DNA from: Camellia lanceoleosa
Taxonomy: Eukaryota > Streptophyta > Magnoliopsida > Ericales > Theaceae
Assembly: GCA_025200525.1 (NCBI GenBank)
Contig: CM045758.1
Location: 63,548,598 to 63,612,597 of the forward strand
Direction of reading: 5' to 3'
Length of the DNA stretch: 64,000 nt
The notes under the pieces were generated by a model. The model searched no databases, was not told the DNA's origin, and saw only the letters and a program-made list of their open reading frames with translations. This document shows, in pieces, positions 36,154-46,451 of this stretch. The position numbers were made by a program, and so were the translations under genes. Numbering within the stretch: the first letter of the stretch is position 1; each line of letters starts with the position of its first letter.

Positions 36154-38470
36154 TTGCAGTATCGGATGTGGACTCCAGCTTGCAATGAAGGGGACCATGG
36201 GCGTACCCTCAAGCTTACAAAGGAGTTTCTCTGCTACAATCCACCTAAGTTTTTGGAAGAGCCTAAATCATTGGAGGCAGAAGATTGGTTAGAACAAATT
36301 ACCAAGGATCTTGATATGCTCAGAGTTGAGGATGAGGAGTTGAGGGTTGTTTTGGCTGGTTTCCAACTGGAAGGAGACGTCGATTATTGGTGGAAGTCTA
36401 CGAGGATTCATGTGGGCACCACTTGGGTTGCTTTCACTAAGGCCTTTTTGGTTAAGTATTTTCCTTTTTCCACTTGGGAATGATTGAGCAAATAGTTCGT
36501 TGAGTTATGCAAGGATGATACTCATTTGACATAATGTAACAACTTGTTTTGAGTGATTGCTCCAATGGTCAATTAGTCGCTTGAGTGGATATGCAGAACT
36601 CCCGGTATCTTGCTCGTTTGCAAGTGAGATCGCTTGAGCAGTAAAGTGGTCGCTCGAGCAAAGATATTAAGCTTCTAGTAGTTTCACTATAGTTTTGTAA
36701 AACTTATGAGTCCTTGTGTTTACCGCTCAAGTGGTGGATAGTTCGCTTGAGTGGTCTATTTGTGTTGTGTGTATCACTTAAGCGATGGATAGTTCACTTG
36801 AGTGGTTTGTTCGGGACAGTAGCTTTAAATTTCAATCTAAACATTTTTTTAGCTCACTTTTTTTTTCCCCACTTCTTCTCTCTCTAAACCCTGCCCCCCT
36901 TTTTTTTGAAAAACCCTAGCTCCAATACACTAGATTTCATCTATGTTTAGCTAGAATCCATCATTGCCCCTTCATTAAAATTATTCATCTCATCAAGGGC
37001 TACATTTTAAACCAATTGGATCCTGTTATTATGGAGGTCCATCTTTTAGGTTTTCATCTCTCTCTCACAACTCTTAAGGTAGGAATACTTTTACCCTTGT
37101 ATATCTACATCTTGGTTTGAATATGTATTAATTTCGTGGTATGGAGGTGTGATTTGGATTTGACGATGATGATATATATATAGGAATATAAATGGTAATG
37201 GGGGTTTAGCATCAAGTTGTATGGAAGAATTGGTTATCCTTTTATGTAAAATAATGAACACATCTTGTATCTAGGAACATGAAAAAGTGAAATGAAAAGC
37301 CCCAATTGTTAGGCAAAAACCCTAACAAATGTTCATGGGCCTAGGTTGGTAATAGTAAGAAAGACATGGATAATGGGGAGTGTATTGAAATATACTCATT
37401 TAAAATGAAATTTGAGTTTTTATGGCTTCTTGTTGTACACTTTGGTCTTACCTGCGCGGGAAAAGCTTGAGGTGCCCACTGGCCATCCGTGTGAGGATGG
37501 AGAAATGTGGAATTAAGTGAAAGATTGTGAATTGTTCTATGAAATTGGGAAATTAGTGTCAATGAGTATAGGTTATGATCATACATATTTTAAATCAAAT
37601 GTTTATATACTTGGTTAAATTTATTTTTTATTGGGCAATTGCTCATTCCTATCTAACAACATTTCAGGATTTGGTGAATCGCAACCACATCAGTGAAGGA
37701 GAAGACGACCAACCCTTTTGTTTTAAACTTAGTGACCTTTTGAAGTTGTAGTCTAATTGTCAAACTTTTACGTTGTTTTTATTTTTGAAATGCGTGCCCT
37801 TTTGTTTTGTTTTGTTTTGTTTGTTTGTTTGTTTTTTTTATTATTTATTTATAGATGGCCACATTTAAAATTTGTAATCCCATGGGACAATTGTTTTTGT
37901 TTTCTAACTTATTAAACCATGAACAATTAATCTATAATTTCTAATTAGTAATCTATAGCTCAATGAGCAAGAGAACTATTTGGGTTGATCTTGAAATTAT
38001 CTTGGTATATTTCTAGAGTTGGTTGCAACAGAGGAGCGTTGTTGTCTTGAGTTTGAGGAAAGGTGATGATATCAGGGAAAAAGTTGTTGGGGTTGTGTAT
38101 AGGGATTATCACACACTTGTAGAGGCAGTGACTCACGTGAAAGTTGTTATTCTTAAGGTTGGTCAGGATAGGGAGGAGAAGGCCATATCGACAATTCTGA
38201 CTAATTGGGGAGGTAGTAGGCCTAGTAAGAATTGGAGAAGGCGAGATCTTAGGCACAGGCGTAGTTATTGCCTCAATCTACTTTTGCTTCTTCAGACTTG
38301 TTCATTAGGAGGTTCAATTAGACTCAGGCTTCTTCAAGTCAATCGTGGAATAAAGGACCACCTACTTATTCTAGATGTGGTCAGTCAAGCAATATTTGAC
38401 GTCGTTGCCCTCTGCGTGATCAAAGCCAATTTTAGTAGTCCAAGCGGGGATAGTGGTGATGTTTTGGTGT
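36154..38470 (+). pseudogene. Gag of element F, split by LTR-like insert H
   Basis: Part one (36154-36530) contains LKLTKEFLCYNPPKFLEEPK, EAEDWLEQI and GDVDYWWKS...FLVKYFP, the plant gypsy gag capsid pattern. TGA and TAG follow near 36481-36497. Part two (about 38000-38470) contains VVLSLRKGDDIREK and YHTLVEAVTHVKVV. It also has a decayed zinc knuckle reading YSRCGQSSNI-stop-RRC (about 38367-38411): first Cys and His lost, plus a TGA. No protease or RT follows; the copy ends in spacer cut by element C. Confidence 0.75.
36535..37998 (+). mobile_element. Element H: LTR-like insert inside the F gag, right end uncertain
   Basis: It starts TGTAACAACTTG, like the sense start of B's LTR (TGTAACAACCCC). 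It has seven CGCTTGAG/CGCTCGAG words (36588-36805), a CT-rich leader, and CTTAAGGTAGGAAT (37073-37086). The gag capsid part stops just before it and the gag C-terminal part resumes after it. I found no clear TTACA end or target duplication. Confidence 0.5.
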
Positions 38471-38787
38471 GGTAGCTTCTATTATTTTGTGATGTAACAT
38501 GATGTTATCTTATTTTGGGCTTTATGCCCACAGATATTGCATATGTATGTATATGTGTTATTGTAAACCCAAATGGTATGTATATGTAATTAATCTTGAA
38601 CTTCTTTGTATTATATTGAAAATGTTGTGAGGCTCGAAAATTCTAGTTTTATTATGTTGTATTATTTTCCTGAGTTGGGCATGTGTTGGCTTGTGATGTC
38701 TTGGATTGATTTAGAGTGGCTTGTTGAGAAGCAGGGGTTTGTTTATTGTTTTGACTAGTCTTGAATGTAGTGAGGATGGAGTATATG
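38471..38787. other. Spacer left of element C
   Basis: GT/AT-rich sequence without a recognisable gene. It is continuous with 58229 onward once C and one ATATG are removed. Confidence 0.5.
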
Positions 38788-41700
38788 TGTAGACGCGCCC
38801 GTGGGCCTCACTACTACAGTTCGGACTCAATTTGTGTCGCGGTTCTAAATCTGAACCAAAGAGTCCAAATCCGGCGAATCGTTTTGAAGAAAAAACAGAT
38901 TTTGAAAAAGTAGTGCCAAACATGGACTGCTTTGCCAGATTACAGAGTCGCCACCTAAATATTTTTAAAATGAGAAATTTAGGAAACTCGACTCGGTCTG
39001 AAGGCCACATGTCCGTCATCACCAAAGTGGTCTTGGCTCTGGAGCTTGGGTACGATCGGGGAAGGTCAGCTATGAGCACCCCCTTTCGCCCGGTCCGAGG
39101 ACCGGCCTCTACTAACCGTGATATTCGATTTTGAAAACATTACATGCTCTTATTCCAATTATTAACCTAGAATTACTATGTTATGCGCACAGCAAACAAG
39201 TATAGACTAGATCGCCTAATTTGGAAATAAACATTGCATATCCGTCGGTTTTGAAAACGCTTTGGAATTTGCTACTCGCAAGTAGGCTAAAACACGGATT
39301 TCAATGAGTTTTCTAACTCAAGCAATCCAACCTCCACCCACAGGCATTCAAACAGTTTATCTCACATAAGCATTTAGCCGCATGGTAAGCATACTGTCAT
39401 GGCAACACTCACACGCATGTGACATGCTAAAGCGTAAAATACTTACAACGTACTCCGTGCCAAAAACAATAACCCGGTTAGCAAACATGCATGACCTAGT
39501 TCATGTTAAGTGGCTAATGCAACACAGGCATAGATGCAATTTAGAGTAGGCTCGGCTAACCCTAAACATGGCATGTGAAATGCGCGAGTAGCACGTATTC
39601 AAATTGGAGTTTGAAAATTGCTATGCAGTTTGTATGATGTACCGAACCCGGTGCATGTAAACAAATGCATGGATGCACGCATGCGTAGCATAAGGTATGC
39701 TAAAATAAACGTGCCCTAATCTACCATTGAAAGCAGGTAAATAAAAGGGATAGAAAGAAATGGGGGTTGGAAGACATACACCCACTCACGCACCCTTATT
39801 ACAAATTTGCCCTCGCTTGGAGGGACCATAAGAATATACAAAAGGGAATAACTAATTAAGTACACAAGCTAATTAATTATTACAAATCAACTAAATTGAT
39901 TGAATAACATAATTAAACTAATTAAACAAGAATCGCCTCGGGATGAGGGCCAAATGCAAGACGCGCCGGATCGCTCTAATCGCACTGTCATGCAAGTGTG
40001 CCTCTGTTTTCCCTGCTACCCTCCTCTGAAGGCTGCCAAAGTCCCAGGAGTGCCTCTCAGGGCACTGAGGAGTATCACCGGCTGGGGTAGAACACCACCG
40101 GCTAAAGGATAGGTCCACCCGCACTGAATGGAGCTATCGGCCGCCAACTTACTACGGTCGAGATTAAACAAAGGCTTGGTCGGCACAAAATTTCTGAAAC
40201 ACGCAACTCACAGCAGCAGAAGGCAACAACTTGCATGGCAATGTAATTCAAAGCATGTATGCACCAAACACACTCCTTATCATGTTGGTGACTCAAAGGA
40301 AGGTGTGCCTTGGTTCTCGGACCACCAATCACGCATTTCCATGCATGATGGCCCTAAGAACCAAGAGTGCAAATTTGATTTCAAATGCATGCAAATCACA
40401 TAGGCACAAAAGGGTGCCAAACCTCTATCAAACTCACTTCAAGAGACTTGGCATGCATGTCAATGTGATGAAGCCCTAAGCATGTTAACTAGGCATGCAA
40501 CATGGACTATGCAATGCATTTATGCAAGCATACAAACAAGCATATAAGGCAAGCATGCAAATCAATGAAATGATAGACTTAGACATGAATTAGGCAACTC
40601 AAAAGGCCTAAAATCAGTAGCCAAAATGCCTACAATTGGGGACTAAACACACACACACACATGCACATGTTAAGGTACCAAACCCAAGGCATAAACGAGC
40701 AACATTCAAGCACACTTAAAGAGGCCAAACATGGACAACTAACATGCATTAAAGGCTCTGAAATTCATGCAAAAACATGGTGCTAAATCATGCAATGAAG
40801 AATGCCAAACAAAGCATGCAAATGGTCTTAGGCTTAATGCAAGCCAATGGGGCATTGAACCACACCTATGCAAGGCAATTATGGCATGCACTTAACAACT
40901 CAAAACAGATTTTTAGCATGTCAAAATAGGCCCAAAGGACCATTTAGATGGCATCTAAGAAGCTTGAATCCAAAGGCATGCGATAAGGCCTAAACATGGA
41001 GCATGCAACACAAACTCAAGAAGTCACAAAGAAACATGCAATGTAAACATACAAGCACCTCTAGGGGACTGAAATAGCATGCTAGGTGGTTCCAAACCAT
41101 CAAAAACAATGCAAGCAAAGCATGCTACACTCACATGCTCTCAAGGCCAACAAGCCAAATGCAAAGGAGCTATGTAATGCATGATGAGATCGACCCAAAT
41201 GGCTATGGACAGAGCTAGATCATGGCAAAATGAGCATACAAGCTTCATGGATCTAGGCCTAAAACATGCTAGAAATAGAGGCACACTTCCTAGGCATATT
41301 AAGGCAATAAGAGGCATTACAAGGCAACTATGCTAAGCATGCATAAGGAACCTAAACCAACTTGAAATCATGTTATAACATGGAAATATAAGCATGGAAA
41401 ACAAGTCAAACATGCTCAACACACACTCAAGCATGAAGCTCCATAAGGGAGCAAAATTTGCCCTTTTCAAGGACATCAAGGAGAGGGGGTGGCCCTCTCC
41501 TTCTTGAGACTCTAAGGCATGCTCTTCACCACTGAAATCCCTCAAGATTTCAGTGGTGAAGAGATCCTAACACCAAAGTCTCGGATCTCCCACAAAATAG
41601 CACAAAAAGTGGCTTTTTCAAGGCCTAAGGGTGGTCAAACTTGCTCAAACCACAAAACACTCTTAATGAACAATAAAGAGGCTTAAAAAACAGAACTTTT

Positions 41701-42517
41701 ATGTGTTATATACTAAGCACAAAAACAGTTCTAAACTAGGTAAAAATAAGGTACAAAAATGGGGTAAAAAGAGAGTTAGTGTCTCACCCTTGTTGACCTC
41801 TTTGACAAAGATGTGGTTGATGCTTCCTTAGGCTCAAAATCTATTAAGAACTTCAAAAACCAGCCCTTAGAACCTCAGTTGCAAGGAGAAGGTGAAACAC
41901 TAGGTGTTTGTGTGCAATAGTAAGGCACAAAACACCTAGACACACAAGAGAAGGATAGAGATAGAAGGTGTATGCAACTTAAACTCTAGAAAAACCAGAG
42001 CTTCTCTCTCTCTTTTTTCTTTCTAACCCTAAAATTTTCTAACCCTTGAGCCAAGAGAAGAGCCTTTTCCTTATAGGCAACAAAGACTTACAAACTAAGT
42101 CATTCAAGGGCTCATCCCTCCATACACATGTATGGAGGGGAAACAAGAGCTAAACAGCTGTCTAAAAATATCTCATAAAGCAGCTGTAAAGTGGTCGGCA
42201 GGGCAAAATGGTAATTTTGCCAAAAAGAGTGCCGACCGGCACAAAATAGTGCCGGTGGCAACACCAGCCAGCCGGTGGCCTCTAGCCACAGCCGGTGGTG
42301 TGTGGGGATGCCTCAGAAGGCATTCCCTGCCCTTCAAAGGCAAAGCACAAGTGTTTGGTGCAAAACCAAACACAAAACAGTCAAGTTCGGGGGTCCTGAG
42401 GCAAGGCGCGTAGCCGAGAACTCCGGGAACTCCAAACAAACACAAATATGGATAATCACCGAGTGTTCAAGCGGTGACATCCAAGTCTTGAGGACGGTCA
42501 AAAATGGGGTGTCTACA
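38788..42517 (-). repeat. 3' LTR of element C (left copy)
   Basis: In + view TGTAGACGCGCCCG to GGGGTGTCTACA. It is nearly identical to 54499-58228 over most of its length. Differences cluster around 39820-40200, and at 42128 CACGTG has become CACATG. It is rich in GCATGC/ACATGCA words. The many short frames inside are repeated in the partner LTR and have no domain; they are not genes. Confidence 0.97.
42073..42139 (-). promoter_or_regulatory. Core promoter of element C left LTR: palindrome (one mismatch) and TATA box
   Basis: The 24-bp palindrome at 42116-42139 has CCCTCCATACA and TGTATGGAGGG arms but a CACATG centre. TATA (CCTATAAGG on -) is about 40 bp downstream. Compare 57781-57850. Confidence 0.55.
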
Positions 42518-42615
42518 GTTGCCCCTCTTTGACAGAACTCGGAAGTCATGAAATGACGTGAGTGAATGTCAAAGTCTAGAGACGACCCATTTTTGACAAG
42601 GCCGAAGACTTGGAC
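42479..42615 (-). other. PPT of element C inside a nested inverted-repeat structure
   Basis: The PPT (TCAAAGAGGGGCAAC on -, 42518-42532) abuts the LTR. Around it, 42479-42513 pairs with 42581-42615 (26 of 35 positions, including a 12-bp run GTCAAAAATGGG). Inside that, CTTTGACA (about 42527-42534) pairs with TGTCAAAG (42567-42574). At the tip GTCAT-GAA-ATGAC (42545-42557) pairs. The same three-level layout is in element E at 63677-63815. Confidence 0.65.
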
Positions 42616-44110
42616 AAACATGCAAGACAAACAAGGTATGCGCCCGAAGGTAGGGGCAAAATGCAAGACGATGCAAGAAGCCGAGCATAACTTATGATCA
42701 TGCAAAGAAAGTTGTAATGAAGCACACATGCGACAGTTATAAGCTAGCATACGCCAATCTACACTACAATGCAGAAAGGATGTAAGAGAATTATGTAATT
42801 CTCAAAACGTCTCACGCGGAGGATACAATACCAGGCGTTTGTCCGGTTGCGCCGGCCTCAAATGAGCCGTACATACAATATCGTGCCTGCAAAGAAAGTA
42901 AACTTAACAGGTACAATATTGTTAGCCATATGCATGGCAATGCGAAATGCAAAATGAAATGCAATATATACAAAACGATGTATGGATAATGCAAATGATA
43001 ATGCAATGCAATCGAAACTATGCAAACTATATGCAAAGCAATCGAATCATGATTCAAACTGGAGCGGTTCGAAACCACACAAATGTCAAGTAGATTGATG
43101 GAAGTAACAAGTCCGTCTACCATAGAAAAGGTGTCGAAGCCCTCAAGGCGCGAGCATTACGTAACTATGAGTAATGTAGACAGACACAAGAACAAGTATT
43201 GGGTGGAATGACATAAGTGGGGAAACGACCCGCTGGGGAGAGAATAATGATCCTAATGCTGGATGCAACAATTATACTACAATGTAATGGAAATGGATAC
43301 AATGGATATGGCACGCGGGCCAAACCCAGTCTTGCCTAGGAAAGGCATGCACGCATACGAACCATGTCTAACACAGAAAAGGGTGCCGCAACCTCAAACC
43401 AACATACCAACGTGGAGTAGGCGCGATACACGAGCAGAACTATGCTTTGACATGAGAAGTATAGGCACATACCAGACCAAGCTTGACCTGGAAAGGCGCA
43501 AGCCATAGATGGAAGTGATGCAGTGAAATGCATGCCACTACAATGCAATGGAAATGGATATCTACAGAAAATGCATGACATATGCACTATACTACAATGA
43601 AATGCATGACATATGCATGTTTTTTTGTTTTCGGTTTTGAATTTTTGAAAATGCATGACATATGCAATATTTACAAATGATGCATGAAATGTATGTATTT
43701 TTTTTTTGTTGTTTTTTTTTGAAATGCATGACATATGCAGTATTTACAAATGATGCATGAAATGCAATATAATGCAATGGCTGCGATTGCAGTTTTCCCT
43801 ATTCTCCCAATGGGGCGATATACTAGGTTGGTTCAGTATCCAGAATTGAGGCGTAAACACGCCGCCTCAACCTATGGGGCTTCCATACAGATTTCAAGCC
43901 GAGGGTACACCCCCTGGGTATTTAAACCAGACTTTAGTTTCGGAAATCTCGAACCTTTGCGTTCTAGGCATAAGCCGTTCGAACTCTAGTTTTCACTGTC
44001 CCCATTGGTCTCCTAGGAACTCACTGCAAACACAGACGGGTGGCTTTACCAGACCACCGAAAGTCGTTCGGGCACGACAAACACCGAAGGAATTGCACCC
44101 TCAGAGGATT
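42616..44110. other. Element C interior beside the 3' LTR, no gene
   Basis: ATGCAA-rich sequence with repeated GAAATGCATGACATATGCA blocks (about 43500-43780) separated by T-rich runs. Less repetitive DNA follows to 44110. Frames such as 43263-43508 are not supported as genes. Confidence 0.55.
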
Positions 44111-44820
44111 TAAGGTCTCCTAGACCGGAATGCAAATGTGGTGAAGGTTTCGCACCCTCCAAGGATTTAAGGTCTCCTAGACCGTGCGTGTTTAAGGTCT
44201 CGTCAGACCCGGGGAGCAACTGATGAGGTGCTCAAAACAACGCTATGGAATGCATGCATGCAATGAGGTGCACCTTAATGCACCGAAGGTCTTGCACCTC
44301 CCGAGGATTTAAGGTCTCCTAGACCGTGCGTGTTTAAGGTCAGGCCCGGGGGGGGGGGGGCAACTGCTACACAACACTTTAAGTGCATACGATGTAAATG
44401 AGACACACACACGGATGCAAATGGGGCGAATGAGACATGTGTGTCTCAAAAGATGGAAAATGGAGTGCAATGAGGTACACGTGCCTCAAAGGATGGAAAA
44501 TGAAGTGCAATGAGGGTGCGCTAAAAGGCGCGATGAAATGCATGTCAAATGCAATGAGGGGCGACTTACCATACCGAAGGTCTCGCACCTTTCGAGGATT
44601 TAAGGTCTCCTAAACCGTACGTGTTTAAGGTCTCGCCAGACCGGACGGGGCAACGATACAAAGTACAAATGCATGACAGTGCTCGTAATAAAGCACGTGA
44701 CAATGCAGTCAAACGGGTTTAAGGTCTCGCCAGACCGCGCGTGTTTTTGGTCCCGCTGGACCGTGCGTGTTTCTGGTCCCGCCGGACCTTGCGTGTTTTT
44801 GGTCCCGCCGGACCTTCTTT
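44111..44820. repeat. Short hairpin repeats of the GGTC-N-GACC type in element C
   Basis: Words such as GTTTAAGGTCTCCTAGACC, GGTCTCGTCAGACC, GGTCTCGCCAGACC and GGTCCCGCCGGACC recur about nine times, linked by GTGCGTGTTT. Each is a 4-6-bp-arm hairpin. A run of 12 G is at about 44350-44361. Confidence 0.7.
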
Positions 44821-44838
44821 GTAAAATAAAATGCTCAT

Positions 44839-45366
44839 GAGGCACGCATACCTCATTTGATGGAAAATGAAGTGCAATGCGAGGCACACGTACCTCGAGA
44901 TGCAATGATATGCAAAATGAAATGCAAAACGAGGCACACGTACCTCGAGATGCAATGAAATGCAAAATAAAATGCAAAACGAGGCACACGTACCTCGAGA
45001 TGCAATGCAATGCAAAATGAAATGCAAAACGAGGCACACGTACCTCGAGATGCAATGAAATGCAAAATGAAATGCAAAACGAGGCACACGTACCTCGAGA
45101 TGCAATGAAATGCAAAATGAGGCACGCATACCTCATTTGATGGAAAATGGAATGCAAAATGAGGCATACGTACCTCGAGATGCAATGAAATGCAAAATGA
45201 AATGCAAAACGAGGCACACGTACCTCGAGATGCAATGAAATGCAAAATGAGGCACGCATACCTCATTTGATGGAAAATGGAATGCAAAACGAGGCATACG
45301 TACCTCGAGATGCAATGAAATGCAAAACGAGGCACACGTACCTCGAGATGCAATGAAATGCGAAAT
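44839..45366. repeat. 50-bp tandem array 1 in element C
   Basis: The unit is GAGGCACACGTACCTC (near-palindromic) followed by GAGATGCAATGAAATGCAAA and ATGAAATGCAAAAC. Exact 50-bp steps are seen at 44931, 44981 and 45031, with interspersed GAGGCACGCATACCTC variants. About ten or eleven copies. The array lacks stops on -, giving long open frames in several phases. Confidence 0.9.
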
Positions 45367-45618
45367 GAGGCACGTAAGGTAGTACACCTCACGTGGATCA
45401 AAATGAGATGCAATATGAAGCACGTGAGGTAGTACACCCCACGTGAATCAACATGAGATGCAAAACGAAGCACGTGAGGTAGTACACCTCTCGTGAATCA
45501 ATCATGAGATGCAAAATGAAGCACGTGAGGTAGTACACCTCACGTGAATCAACATGAGATGCAAAATGAAGCACGTGAGGTAGTACACCTCTCGTGAATC
45601 AATCATGAGATGCAAGAT
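45367..45618. repeat. 50-bp tandem array 2 in element C, strong hairpin units
   Basis: Five units of 50-51 bp. Unit four has a perfect hairpin: CACGTGAGGT, loop AGTAC, ACCTCACGTG (45522-45546). Units three and five share CTCTCGTGAATCAATC and units two and four share CACGTGAATCAAC, so a two-unit higher-order period is visible. Each unit carries CACGTG. Confidence 0.9.
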
Positions 45619-45989
45619 GAGAGAGTATGACACGCATGCCACACGACAATGCAAAAAGGTGCAAGTCGCAAGGGACGTGCAAGATGGCGCGATACGATGC
45701 GCCGGACAATGTGATGGATGCACGTGACGCACAGGGGGCAACTTTTGAATCCCTGTAAATGACAAAAGGATACAAAAGGATACAATCTTCGCTTGAATTC
45801 GAGTGCCACTCTCAGTAGACACAGTCCGAAGTCGAAACGGAGGCCGGTTGAACATCGGGGATGCACTTTCTTGCACTTTCTTGAGCTATGAAGACCCAAA
45901 AACTCTTCATTTTGCCTAAACAAGGCCTTGGGAACACCATCGGTTGGGTGGGGAGGTCACCGGCTGCCACCGGCTGCCTAAACTTATTC

Positions 45990-46110
45990 ACCGGCACAAT
46001 AATGTGCCGACCGGCACAAAATAGTGCCGACCGGCCAAAAGTCGCTGATCGGGGGCAGATCTGACTTTTCGCCACGGGTGTTTTAAAATAGGGTTCTAAA
46101 CCCTATTCTA
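45990..46110 (+). promoter_or_regulatory. Upstream region of the PMD gene: GTGCCGACCGGCAC palindromes and telo-box
   Basis: GTGCCGACCGGCAC at 46004-46017 and a near copy at 46024-46036 are joined by AAAATA. The same two-palindrome module occurs in the LTR (42229-42259). AGGGTTCTAAACCCT (about 46090-46104) contains the plant telo-box AAACCCTA and is itself inverted. A pyrimidine-rich CTCTCTCTACCTCTCT leader follows. Promoter function is inferred from position only. Confidence 0.45.
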
Positions 46111-46451
46111 TTCACTTTCCCACTGCCGAAATTACTCTCTCTACCTCTCTAGAGCTTTGTTCTCTCCATTTTTCGCCGTTTCTTTGAGTTTTAGGCTTGA
46201 TTCCGTCGTTCGATTCGCGAATACCTTCGCGTTTCGGACATTTTCAACCGAACAAATCTTCGTTTCGGTGTCTCTTTTTCTATTTACACCTTTTCAGGAC
46301 TTGTTCCCCTCGATTTCCTCTTCATTTCCGTGTATTCTCATCTTCCGGCCTTTCCGGCCATTTCCGACCCGCTCGGGGTTGACTTTTTTGGTTGACCTTT
46401 CATATTCCGACCCGGTTTTCCTTTTGCGGCTATTTTCTCGCTACCACTACT

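Noticed and set aside
44600..45473. Overlapping - strand open frames of 136-219 codons
   Set aside because: They are repeats of the same 50-bp unit read in shifting phases; the unit simply lacks stops. No domain and no conservation argument.
44839..45618. CRISPR-like regular array
   Set aside because: Units are contiguous with no unique spacers, the period is 50 bp throughout, and the context is a plant retrotransposon.
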